64,000 nt of DNA from NCBI GenBank assembly GCA_900552645.1, contig USAN01000006.1, positions 1-64,000 of the forward strand. Direction: 5' to 3'. Position numbers and translations under genes: made by a program. The stretch is from an uncultured Bacteroides sp. Its GTDB lineage: Bacteria; Bacteroidota; Bacteroidia; Bacteroidales; Bacteroidaceae. Position 1 is the stretch's first letter. The number at the start of each line of letters is the position of its first letter. Of the stretch, positions 45,744 to 54,537 are shown piece after piece. The notes beneath the pieces were generated by a model. That model saw only the letters and a program-made list of their open reading frames with translations, made no database searches and was not told the DNA's origin.

Positions 45744-45751
45744 TAACTTTG
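45744..45751 (+). promoter_or_regulatory. -7 box for the hybrid regulator gene
   Basis: TAACTTTG is an exact consensus match 31 bp upstream of the regulator start. It is divergent from the susC promoter across the 223-bp intergenic region and has no operator pair at the corresponding position, which fits constitutive expression. Confidence 0.65.
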
Positions 45752-45782
45752 TGTTTTCAAAATTAAATAAATCTATTATAGT

Positions 45783-48700
45783 ATGAAGAACCTGTTATTA
45801 CTTCTTATTTTCATTTTCGTTTTATTAGGAAAAACAGCGGCAATGCCATTTTCTGTTAAAAGAATAGGTGTGGAAAATGGACTTTCAAGTAATTATGTAG
45901 TAGGAATCACACAAGATAAAAAAGGATGCATGTGGTTTGCTACAGAAAGTGGCCTTAATAGGTTTGACGGAAATCACATAACAGTATATAAAAAATATTC
46001 ATCAGGACTGAGCGGAAATGAGATGAATGCCATTTTTTCCGATTCCACCGACAATAGAGTATGGATTGGTACTCAACGCGATGGATTATCTGTATTCGAC
46101 ACCAATACCGAAACTTTTACTACTTACAAAGCCGGTCCCGGAAATCATGGCCTTACAACCAACGACATCACTGATATAAAAGGATCAAGAGATAATTTAG
46201 GAATTTGGATTACTACTTACCATTGTGGAATAAACTATTATGATAAAAAGGAAGATAAATTCGTGCATTATTATTTAGAAAAAATAAAAGATATAGTAGG
46301 AAAAAAATGCTATACTAGCTGTGATGATGGAAAAGGAAATCTTTATATAGGTCATGACGGAAACGGAATGAGCATTGTATCTATAAAGAGCGGCCAACTA
46401 AAGAATTACATGCATAACCCAAACGATAATACTTCTATTCCCGGAAATACAGTGTTATCGATATTCATTGACAGCAACAATAATGTATGGGTAGGTACTA
46501 ACCAAGGACTAGCACTGTTCAATCCGGCTACCGAAACTTTCATTTCATTTAAATATAATGCAGCAAACAAGAACTCACTATTATCAAATATAGTAAGAGA
46601 TATAAGGGAAATGAGAAACGGAGAATTATGGATATGTACAAATATGGGTGGAATAAGTATACTCGATCTGAAGAAAAGTCTTTTCATGTCTCTAGAAAAT
46701 CTTAATTTCAGAAATATTGTTCCAACAAACGACAGTCATGGCTTGTCAAGTCCAAATGCACGTGCAGTTTTTCAAGATAAGTTTGATAATATATGGATTG
46801 CAAATTATCGTGGAGGAGTTGACTTTATAAGTTATGCACAACCCTTTTTCAATATTCTTCCTTATTATATGGAAAATGAAGGGAAAAGCATAAATCGACA
46901 AGTATGGGGAATGGTTGCAATTGACAATAAAGTCTGGATTACTGGTGAGGAAGATATTATTTCTTTCATAAATGGTAAAAGAGATTACAGCTCAAATATT
47001 TCTTCTCTCTATACTATTCCAAATTCACATGTGAATGTAGCATATAAAGCAAAAAACAACGAAATATGGCTTGGTACGTACATGAACGGTATCTTAATAT
47101 ACAACTCTGAAACAAACAAAATAACTCGTCTAAAATCAGAAGAAAATCTTAACGTAAACTGTTTTTATGAGGATGGTAAAAATATGTATATAGGAGCCGA
47201 TCAGGGTATATATAAATATGAAAATGGAATTATCGAAGTAGCACAGGAATTTCAATCTCAGTTACCCGACAAAATGATACACGGAATTCTTCGGGATAAA
47301 GAAGGGAAATTATGGATAGCAACTTTTGGAAAGGGAGTAAGCATATTTGACACCGACAATAAACTTTCATGGAACTTTGTAACCGACAACGGATTCTGTT
47401 CAAATGCAGTTAATCATATGATTATTGACTCAAATAAAAGAATATGGGTTGCAACTCGCGAAGGGATAGCCGTATTTCAAGATTCATTCCGACCAGATTC
47501 ATATAAAGTATATAAGGAGGATAAAGGACTTTTAAATTCTAACGTACGTGCTATCACGGAAGATAAGAATCATAACATTTGGATAAGCACAAATGGTGGA
47601 ATATCAAGATTGGATGAAAATAGACATGTATTTTACAATTACAATAATCAAGACGGGGTACCATTGGGAGATTTCATGAGTAAGTCGGTATGTATAACAA
47701 AGGATGGTACAATATATTTCGGTTCTCAGAATGGTGCATGTTATTTCAAGCCCGAGGATGTAGTTAAACCACGCAAGGTAATGACTGCATCAATTACAGG
47801 ATTTACTACATTCTTGTCAATAAAGGAGAGTAAAAAAGAAGAAGTTGATATTCCAGTATCTTCAGGAATAATAGAACTTCCATACAATCATAACACATTC
47901 AAAATTTCATTCAATGTTCTTGATTATACTCAAAGTCCTCAGGTAGATTTCTCTTACATGCTTGAAGGATTAGAAAATGTATGGTATAATACACAAGATG
48001 AAAAACAGATTATATTCCGTAATTTACCTCATGGTACATACGTATTCAAACTAAGAACAAGATTCAGAAATCAGGAATGGAATGATGATGTAGCATCAAT
48101 TAAAATAGTAATAAATCCTCCTTTATGGCTTACATGGTATGCAAAGAGTATATATTTATTAGTATTTATAGGATGCATATTAGCATTCCTGCGTTTCTAT
48201 AAAAGAAAAATATATCTTGAGAGTTCACTTGTTATGGAAAAGAAGAAGATTATAAACGAGCAAGAACTTAATAATGAACGTTTACGATTCTATACCAACA
48301 TCACTCATGAGTTACGTACTCCACTTACGCTCATACTGGGTCCGTTAGAAGATTTACTGAGCGATAAGAATTTATCGGCACCACACTATAATAAGATAAA
48401 TATAATACGTGACAGCGCTACACGACTACTTAACCTTATAAATGGTATTCTTGAATTTAGAAAGACCGAAACGCAAAACAGAAAGCTTACTGTAGAAAAG
48501 GGTGATATTTCAAAGCTTTTAATGGAAATAGGAATAAGATATAAAGAACTTAACCAGAATAAAAAAGTAAGTTATTCGGTAAATATAGAAACTGATGATA
48601 CCATACTTTTCTTTGATAGGGAAATGATAACTACAATTCTTAACAATTTTCTGAGCAATGCTGCCAAATATACTCCTGAAGGTGAGATAAAGGTTATTTT

Positions 48701-49832
48701 ACGTTCTACAGAGAAAAATGGACTTAAATATACAGAGATTGCAGTAAGCGACACCGGACATGGAATTTCAAGCGAATCTCTACCTCATATATTCGAAAGA
48801 TATTATCAGGGAAATAGCAAATACCAGATTGCAGGGTCGGGTATAGGGTTAGCACTTGTAAAAGGATTGGCAGAATTACATCAGGCTATAATAAATGTAG
48901 AAAGTGAAGAGGAAAAAGGTACTACCTTCACTATACAGCTACTTACTGACAATTCTTACCCAGATGCAGTTCACTCTACTATAAATAATGATGAGCCATA
49001 CTTGCAGTCGGATATAGATGAAGAAGCAAACGAAGATATGATTAAAGCTGACTCTAAGCCTATACTTCTTGTTGTAGAAGATAATAATGACATAAGAGAG
49101 TATATAAGAAGTTCTTTCTGCGATGAGTATGAAGTATTAACAGCAGAGAACGGACAGGAAGGATTGAATATAGCCGAAACAAAAATTCCTAATATAATAA
49201 TAAGTGATATAATGATGCCTATAATGAATGGGAAGGATTTGTGCAGAAAAATAAAGGATGACATGCGCACCAGCCACATTCCTGTTATATTACTTACTGC
49301 AAAAGATTCTATTCAGGACAAAGAAGAGGGATACGATTCGGGTGCAGATTCATATATAACTAAACCATTCAGTGCAAAACTATTACAAAGTCGCATTGTA
49401 AACCTTCTTGAAACTAGACAAAAGATTGCGTGTATGCTGAGATCCAATAATCAGCCAAGACAGGATGAAGTTATAGACAAACTGAATCCGCTAGATAGTG
49501 AATTCATTAATAAGATAACTGCTATAATAGAAGAGAATCTTGATATGGAGAAGATGGATATAGGATTTATAGCCGACAAGATGTGCATGAGTCACTCCAC
49601 TCTATATAGAAAAATAAAAGGACTTACCGACATGTCGGCCAATGAGTTTATACGTAAGGTAAAGATGCGCAACGGAGTACGTCTATTATTGAAAGGAGAT
49701 AATAATATATCAGAAATATCTTACATGATAGGATTCAGCAGCGTAGCCTATTTCCGCCAATGTTTCAAGGAAGAGTATGGTGTTTCACCTTCCGAATTCA
49801 TTAAGCGACAGATGAACGCATCAATTAAATAA
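45783..49832 (+). CDS. hybrid two-component system sensor/regulator (HTCS)
   Basis: This 1349-residue one-protein phosphorelay typical of Bacteroides PULs has a signal peptide (about 1-21) and a periplasmic sensor of two propellers (repeats such as KGCMWFATESGLNRFDG and NRVWIGTQRDGLSVF). A Y_Y_Y domain and a membrane segment (about 783-803) follow. The kinase has phospho-acceptor His842 in ITHELRTPLTL, NFLSNAAKYTPEG and SDTGHGISSESL plus GSGIGLALVK in the ATPase domain. The receiver has phospho-acceptor Asp1142 in IISDIMMPIMNG. The C-terminal AraC HTH (about 1250-1345) has FIADKMCMSHSTLYRKIKG and ISYMIGFSSVAYFRQ. It probably binds a glycan breakdown product and activates the operons with the 22-bp half-site pairs. 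Confidence 0.96.
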   Translation: MKNLLLLLIFIFVLLGKTAAMPFSVKRIGVENGLSSNYVVGITQDKKGCMWFATESGLNRFDGNHITVYKKYSSGLSGNEMNAIFSDSTDNRVWIGTQRDGLSVFDTNTETFTTYKAGPGNHGLTTNDITDIKGSRDNLGIWITTYHCGINYYDKKEDKFVHYYLEKIKDIVGKKCYTSCDDGKGNLYIGHDGNGMSIVSIKSGQLKNYMHNPNDNTSIPGNTVLSIFIDSNNNVWVGTNQGLALFNPATETFISFKYNAANKNSLLSNIVRDIREMRNGELWICTNMGGISILDLKKSLFMSLENLNFRNIVPTNDSHGLSSPNARAVFQDKFDNIWIANYRGGVDFISYAQPFFNILPYYMENEGKSINRQVWGMVAIDNKVWITGEEDIISFINGKRDYSSNISSLYTIPNSHVNVAYKAKNNEIWLGTYMNGILIYNSETNKITRLKSEENLNVNCFYEDGKNMYIGADQGIYKYENGIIEVAQEFQSQLPDKMIHGILRDKEGKLWIATFGKGVSIFDTDNKLSWNFVTDNGFCSNAVNHMIIDSNKRIWVATREGIAVFQDSFRPDSYKVYKEDKGLLNSNVRAITEDKNHNIWISTNGGISRLDENRHVFYNYNNQDGVPLGDFMSKSVCITKDGTIYFGSQNGACYFKPEDVVKPRKVMTASITGFTTFLSIKESKKEEVDIPVSSGIIELPYNHNTFKISFNVLDYTQSPQVDFSYMLEGLENVWYNTQDEKQIIFRNLPHGTYVFKLRTRFRNQEWNDDVASIKIVINPPLWLTWYAKSIYLLVFIGCILAFLRFYKRKIYLESSLVMEKKKIINEQELNNERLRFYTNITHELRTPLTLILGPLEDLLSDKNLSAPHYNKINIIRDSATRLLNLINGILEFRKTETQNRKLTVEKGDISKLLMEIGIRYKELNQNKKVSYSVNIETDDTILFFDREMITTILNNFLSNAAKYTPEGEIKVILRSTEKNGLKYTEIAVSDTGHGISSESLPHIFERYYQGNSKYQIAGSGIGLALVKGLAELHQAIINVESEEEKGTTFTIQLLTDNSYPDAVHSTINNDEPYLQSDIDEEANEDMIKADSKPILLVVEDNNDIREYIRSSFCDEYEVLTAENGQEGLNIAETKIPNIIISDIMMPIMNGKDLCRKIKDDMRTSHIPVILLTAKDSIQDKEEGYDSGADSYITKPFSAKLLQSRIVNLLETRQKIACMLRSNNQPRQDEVIDKLNPLDSEFINKITAIIEENLDMEKMDIGFIADKMCMSHSTLYRKIKGLTDMSANEFIRKVKMRNGVRLLLKGDNNISEISYMIGFSSVAYFRQCFKEEYGVSPSEFIKRQMNASIK

Positions 49833-49851
49833 AGATAATTTTAATATAATA

Positions 49852-49894
49852 AAAGTGCCATTCCGAATTTCATAAGAAATAGGAATGGCACTTT
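49852..49894. terminator. bidirectional terminator between HTCS and GH105
   Basis: A perfect 13-bp stem (AAAGTGCCATTCC at 49852-49864, complement 49882-49894) lies between two convergent genes. Both flanks are T-rich in the direction of transcription. Confidence 0.85.
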
Positions 49895-49932
49895 CTTTAC
49901 AACACTTTAAATTATTTCAACTATATTATTTA

Positions 49933-52245
49933 TTAAAAAAGGTCCCAAGTCTTTATTTCATCTTTCCAATGATGATCTTTTGGAAAGGCTTCACCACCCC
50001 ATGCCTTACGATTTGTCCAAGGCTGTTCAGCATCTGTCCAAAAAGAATGCGCTGCAGGAAGTCCTAAAGGCAAGAAGCCTAGAGAGGTCATGTAAAGACT
50101 ACCATTGTTTGTATACCAATCGGCTATATTAGGCTGTCTGCCTGCAAATCCAATTGTAAGAAATCCCTTTTCATTGAAGTTTTCCTTTCCATCGAACATA
50201 CGGTGCATTACTGCAGTAAGAGCGCCACGTACCTGACCGTTAGTGAGAGTGGCAGGTAACTGCTGATACCATGCCATAAGTGCCAAAGGCTGCATTGTAG
50301 CCATACGATAAGGTATTGAACGGCCGAAAACTGGGAATGTTCCTTCTGGAGAAATAAAACGTTCCAGTACTATACTGAATTTCTGGGTACGTTTAAGAGC
50401 ACGCTCATAATACTTCTTATAATGTATGCGTGTGTATATTTTAGAATCCTTCATAGCCTGAAGAGTTTCAAGATACATGGGATGAAATACGTAACTACTA
50501 TAATAATCAAACGAAAACTGAGGACCATCTGCATACCAGCCATCTCCTGTATACCACTCTTCAGTTTTACGAATAGCAGAGTTTATTCTATACTCATCGC
50601 AAGGTGCTCCGGATTTTGCAAGGAAACTTTCAATGATAGATGAAAATAACAGCCAATTTGTATAAGGTGGGTCGACACGACGCAACTGAGTAAATTCTTC
50701 TATATATCGTTTCTTTGTGGTTTCATCCAATGGCATCCATAATTGATCGTAAGCACGTAAAAAGCTTTCGGCAACGTATGCTGCATCTACAAGTGCCTGA
50801 CCGTGACCACGCCATAACAAATAATCTGGACTTTCCGGATTTACTGCATTTACATAACTTTTTATAGCCCAACTACGTAACTGTTTTCTCATTTTACCCT
50901 CTTCACTATTGTCATCTGGCAGACTTAACCAAGGTGCTATACCAGCCATAAGACGGCCAAACGCTTCCATATATGTAACTCTTTTGTTACGACCATCCCA
51001 GTTTGGACTTACCTCTACCAACATGTTCTTCTGAAGATTACCTTCGGACATATTCTTCAACACCGGTTCGGCCATCTTATATGCAAGAGAGCACCAGTAC
51101 GCACGATCTTCGTTATTTCTTGATTCAAGATAACGTACATACTCGCATGAAGCTAATAAGAACGCTCCAACTCCAAAGTTTGCTGTAGACTTTTCATTCA
51201 CAATCTGACCAGGAATAGCTTTCTCGCCTATCGGCTGTACAAAACCTACTCGTCCATCTTTTTGTAACGCTTTATTTTTAAGATAGTTCCAAGCTTTGTC
51301 TATTACTGGTTTATAAGTAGCCTCATCAAGATATCCATTATTAACTCCCCATAATAATCCATAAGTAAAGAATGCTGTACCACTTGTTTCAGGGCCAGGT
51401 GCATGAGCCGGATCCATCATACTACGTGTCCAGTATCCTTCTGGTTGCTGAATAGCTGCAACTGCCTTCGACATAGCAATAAACTTATCAACAAAGAATT
51501 GACGATGCTTGTAATCGGTAGGAAGATCCTTTATAACCTTAGCTAGTCCTGCAAGTACCCATCCATCACCTCGAGCCCAGAAATCTTTTTTTCCGTTTAC
51601 ACTTTTATGTTTAGGATATACATATTTTGCATCTCTGTAATATAATCCTTCTTCATTATCATACATTATACTATCAGAATAAAGCACATAGGAATACAGT
51701 TTATCTAAATATAATTCGTTTCTTGTTATCTTATAAAGTTTTGTCATTACAGGCATTACCATATATAGCCCATCACTCCACCATATATAGTTGTTATTTG
51801 GAGTACTCATTTCATACTCCATAACCTCTCTAGCACGAGCTATTTTATAATTATCGCCAGAAAGATTATATAAATCGGCATAAGTTTGGAAACATATTTG
51901 ATAATCTCCGAACAATACGTATTCGTCAGTTTCGCCATAGCTAGACTTCCATTTAGATTTATCATCACTCTTGGCTCCTTTCCATTGATTATGCTTTGCC
52001 CATGCTTCCGAATATGCTCGGTAAGCCTCATTTCCGGTAAGGAAATACGCTTCCATATTACCTGTATGATAGGCGGCATTATCCCAGAAAGAACGTACTT
52101 CGGGCTTATTATTTGTTTGCCAGTAGTTATTTACTTTTTGAATAATTCCTCTTACCTGATTAGCTTCCGACTCTCTTGCACTCGTACCGACTGCAATTAC
52201 GCCAGCTACACCGCAGAGAAATAATTTTCTTAGTAAGTTAGTCAT
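49933..52245 (-). CDS. GH105-DUF2264 (GH154-type) fusion, probable double uronidase
   Basis: This 770-residue exported protein (signal peptide about 1-24) has two (alpha/alpha)-barrel domains. Residues about 28-385 are GH105, the family that hydrates and releases unsaturated uronic acids made by lyases; conserved sites are WWSDGLYMVMP (155-165, with Asp158 a catalytic candidate) and WARGDGW (223-229). Residues about 390-770 are DUF2264, which I recall as CAZy family GH154 with beta-glucuronidase activity (SPDYLLWRGHGQALVDAAY, FSFDYYSSYVFHPMY, PVFGRSIPYRM). It follows the BNR_4 gene after 4 bp, so they are cotranscribed. The combination suggests removal of both unsaturated and saturated glucuronic acid ends (inference). 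Confidence 0.82.
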   Translation of the reverse strand: MTNLLRKLFLCGVAGVIAVGTSARESEANQVRGIIQKVNNYWQTNNKPEVRSFWDNAAYHTGNMEAYFLTGNEAYRAYSEAWAKHNQWKGAKSDDKSKWKSSYGETDEYVLFGDYQICFQTYADLYNLSGDNYKIARAREVMEYEMSTPNNNYIWWSDGLYMVMPVMTKLYKITRNELYLDKLYSYVLYSDSIMYDNEEGLYYRDAKYVYPKHKSVNGKKDFWARGDGWVLAGLAKVIKDLPTDYKHRQFFVDKFIAMSKAVAAIQQPEGYWTRSMMDPAHAPGPETSGTAFFTYGLLWGVNNGYLDEATYKPVIDKAWNYLKNKALQKDGRVGFVQPIGEKAIPGQIVNEKSTANFGVGAFLLASCEYVRYLESRNNEDRAYWCSLAYKMAEPVLKNMSEGNLQKNMLVEVSPNWDGRNKRVTYMEAFGRLMAGIAPWLSLPDDNSEEGKMRKQLRSWAIKSYVNAVNPESPDYLLWRGHGQALVDAAYVAESFLRAYDQLWMPLDETTKKRYIEEFTQLRRVDPPYTNWLLFSSIIESFLAKSGAPCDEYRINSAIRKTEEWYTGDGWYADGPQFSFDYYSSYVFHPMYLETLQAMKDSKIYTRIHYKKYYERALKRTQKFSIVLERFISPEGTFPVFGRSIPYRMATMQPLALMAWYQQLPATLTNGQVRGALTAVMHRMFDGKENFNEKGFLTIGFAGRQPNIADWYTNNGSLYMTSLGFLPLGLPAAHSFWTDAEQPWTNRKAWGGEAFPKDHHWKDEIKTWDLF

Positions 52246-52249
52246 AAGA

Positions 52250-53551
52250 TTAATATTTATTTATTTGGTTAATTTTATTCATTTCAAGTATATATACAGA
52301 CGTTGGAGCGCTCTGAATGGCTCTTTCACCATCTCCCTGATTAGTACTCTGTACAAAAAGATGAAGTTTGTGGCTCTTTTTCCAAAGTTCAGAATCGTAA
52401 CTTGGTTCCCAAGCGTTGACAGAAAAATCAGTTAAATCAATAATTTCCCAATTTCTTCTATTAATATCCGAAGTATAAGCCATAGATACTTTACTTCCTC
52501 TTTCAGAATCACGAAAGATATAATATACTTTACCTTTATTTACTACCATGCGTGGACGTGATATAGGAATCATCTTAGTACCTCCTCCTTTCAATGAAAA
52601 AGGAGTAGTGCGATTGCCAACTTTTACGGACGACCATTTATTACCATCATTCCATATCAATCTATATTGAGGGATACTGTCATTCTGATCTCGCCAGTAA
52701 GTGGCTATATAAGGATTACCCTCATTATCAGTACCCATACTGGTTTGATTTATAAGCTCACTGTTTTGTGGAATTTTACAAGCATATTCTGCGTTATCCA
52801 ATCTTATAGGAAGAGTATATTTTTCACCTTTGCTATTAAACCAGCTTTTACCACCATCCAAGGATTTTGCATAACAAAGATCATGATTTGTCTCTACTAA
52901 CCATGTTTCTCTCCATACCCACGAAAGATGAATTGTTCCTTTGGTATCTACATAAAGTTGCCAATAAGCATTTCTTTTATTTTCACCGTCAATTAGTACA
53001 TCCTGTACCCTCTCCCACTTACGGTTCTTTAAATCATAACGGTTTAATACCAGATTACCACGTCCGGAAGCCCCCGATCGATAGGCAAATAAAAGGTCGC
53101 CACCTTTAAGAGTATAGAATTCAGGATATGTTACATCATTCTCATTATCCCCTACCATACTTTGCTTATCACCGAGGTCCAAACTCTCGGGAAATATACT
53201 GCGGCAATAATTAAGTTTATGTCCATGATGATCGAACGATAAATGAAGATAACCATCACCGTCCACCATCATACTTATTACATTATGAGCATCCTTTACA
53301 TTTCCCTTATATTGAGATCTCTTTAAAGTCCAGTTTTCTGTACCAAGTTTTCTCTTTCCTACTACTAAAAAGCCATCAGCATCATAAAAAGATATGTACT
53401 GATTTTTTTTAAAAGTTACTACAGAATTATTTCTGAATACAGTAGTATTAACTGAAGTGCTGCTATAACCCTTACCAGCTTCTACTAACTTTTGAGCTAT
53501 AGCATCAGCTGAAAGGAATAAAGTTATAATTATTATAATCCAGTTTTTCAT
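52250..53551 (-). CDS. BNR_4 seven-bladed propeller protein, candidate lyase or rhamnosidase
   Basis: This 433-residue exported protein (signal peptide about 1-19, IAQ-KL) has a BNR_4-type beta-propeller. Conserved stretches are AHNVISMMVDGDGYLHLSFDHHGHKLNYCRS, interrupted here for length as HNVISMMVDGDG and LHLSFDHHGHKLNY, then NDVTYPEFYTL, LLFAYRSGASGRGNLVLNRYD and ISRPRMVV. The same fold and sequence type is found in ulvan lyases (PL24/25), the rhamnose-glucuronate lyase PL27 and the rhamnosidase GH145. The subfamily cannot be settled by eye. Cotranscription with GH105, which acts on lyase products, favours a lyase. It heads a two-gene operon with its own operator pair. Confidence 0.75.
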   Translation of the reverse strand: MKNWIIIIITLFLSADAIAQKLVEAGKGYSSTSVNTTVFRNNSVVTFKKNQYISFYDADGFLVVGKRKLGTENWTLKRSQYKGNVKDAHNVISMMVDGDGYLHLSFDHHGHKLNYCRSIFPESLDLGDKQSMVGDNENDVTYPEFYTLKGGDLLFAYRSGASGRGNLVLNRYDLKNRKWERVQDVLIDGENKRNAYWQLYVDTKGTIHLSWVWRETWLVETNHDLCYAKSLDGGKSWFNSKGEKYTLPIRLDNAEYACKIPQNSELINQTSMGTDNEGNPYIATYWRDQNDSIPQYRLIWNDGNKWSSVKVGNRTTPFSLKGGGTKMIPISRPRMVVNKGKVYYIFRDSERGSKVSMAYTSDINRRNWEIIDLTDFSVNAWEPSYDSELWKKSHKLHLFVQSTNQGDGERAIQSAPTSVYILEMNKINQINKY

Positions 53552-53571
53552 AGTGTTTTTTTATATCACTA

Positions 53572-53579
53572 CAAAAATA
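53572..53579 (-). promoter_or_regulatory. -7 box for the BNR_4-GH105 operon
   Basis: The minus strand reads TATTTTTG, an exact consensus match 20 bp upstream of the start at 53551. Confidence 0.68.
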
Positions 53580-53606
53580 GGACTTAAAAATGTAATTAAT
53601 AAGTAA

Positions 53607-53639
53607 AAATTTAGTCACTATAAGGATAAAAAATGGTCA
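53607..53639 (-). promoter_or_regulatory. operator half-sites, BNR_4 promoter
   Basis: Direct half-sites AAATTTAGTCA (53607-53617) and AAAAATGGTCA (53629-53639, plus-strand reading) are 22 bp apart and 8 of 11 identical. The proximal one lies 27 bp upstream of the -7 box, exactly as at susC and the GH43-GH16 operon. Confidence 0.7.
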
Positions 53640-53649
53640 AAAGACGATT

Positions 53650-54432
53650 TTATATTACATTGTAATGTTTAAGAGCTTTCATTACACCATCTTCATCAAC
53701 ACTTGAAGTTATGAAATTGGCAAATTTCTTGAGTTCTTCACCTGCATTTCCCATAGCTACTCCAACTCCGGCTTTTTGGACTATTGAGATATCATTTCCT
53801 CCATCACCTAATGCCATAGTTTCATCTATATCTATATTTTCATAATTAGCCATTTCAATCAAAGCATTTCCCTTATTTACATTAGAAGCTGTAATGTCTG
53901 TAAAAAGTGGGTACCATCTTGCAGAGAAACATCCTTTAAGAATTGGCATTATCTCTTCTTCTTGAGTCTGCGTTATAAATGGAGTTATTTGAAGTATATT
54001 CTGTTGCAGTACATCTTCTATACTGTTCTTGCTGAAATCATAATCTACATTAAGCATTCTATGAAATATCTCATCAACTATCTCCTTATAATTGTATATA
54101 GCAATATCTTTTTCTCCTACCACCACACAGCTAAAGTCCATTATACGTGCAAATTCAATAATTTTATATACATCCTCTTTAGGAATAGGAGTTTGACTTA
54201 CTACCTTATCTCCTATGAAACAAAAGCCTCCGTTTGTTGTCATATATCCATCTATAAGATTATTTATATCCTGAAGATTATTTATAAAAGGTAAAGGACG
54301 TCCTGTTGATATAAATATCTTCACTCCTTTTTCCTTCGCCTTAATTAACGCATCGATAGTAGACTGTGGTATTGTATGGGTCTTAAAACTTACAAGTGTA
54401 CCGTCTATATCGAAAAACAATGCCTTTATCAT
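53650..54432 (-). CDS. Cof-type HAD-superfamily phosphatase
   Basis: This 260-residue cytoplasmic HAD-IIB hydrolase has motif I FFDIDGTLVSF with both catalytic Asp residues, motif II ISTGRPLPFI, a conserved lysine in NVNKGNALIEMA and motif IV ALGDGGNDISIV. A cap domain (about 85-190) sits between. Cof-type enzymes dephosphorylate sugar phosphates and cofactors; the substrate is unknown. The gene lies between the murF terminator and the BNR_4 operon. No exact -7 box was found in its upstream gap (54433-54470), so its promoter is unclear. It is probably not part of the carbohydrate regulon. Confidence 0.88.
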   Translation of the reverse strand: MIKALFFDIDGTLVSFKTHTIPQSTIDALIKAKEKGVKIFISTGRPLPFINNLQDINNLIDGYMTTNGGFCFIGDKVVSQTPIPKEDVYKIIEFARIMDFSCVVVGEKDIAIYNYKEIVDEIFHRMLNVDYDFSKNSIEDVLQQNILQITPFITQTQEEEIMPILKGCFSARWYPLFTDITASNVNKGNALIEMANYENIDIDETMALGDGGNDISIVQKAGVGVAMGNAGEELKKFANFITSSVDEDGVMKALKHYNVI

Positions 54433-54470
54433 ATCTTTTTACCTATTATATTATTGTTGAATGTATTTAT

Positions 54471-54515
54471 AAAAAGTTCCCCTTAAACTACATATGCATG
54501 AAGTAAAAGGGGAAC
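54471..54515 (-). terminator. Rho-independent terminator after murF
   Basis: GTTCCCCTT (54476-54484) and AAGGGGAAC (54507-54515) form a 9-bp stem with further inner pairing. It is followed on the minus strand by TTTTT (54475-54471). Confidence 0.85.
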
Positions 54516-54537
54516 CTATTTTACTTTATATATTTTA

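Noticed and set aside
21569..53551. Horizontal transfer of the whole carbohydrate locus
   Set aside because: No integrase, transposase, flanking direct repeat or tRNA insertion site was seen, and base and codon use look like the neighbours by eye. A proper composition test was not possible.
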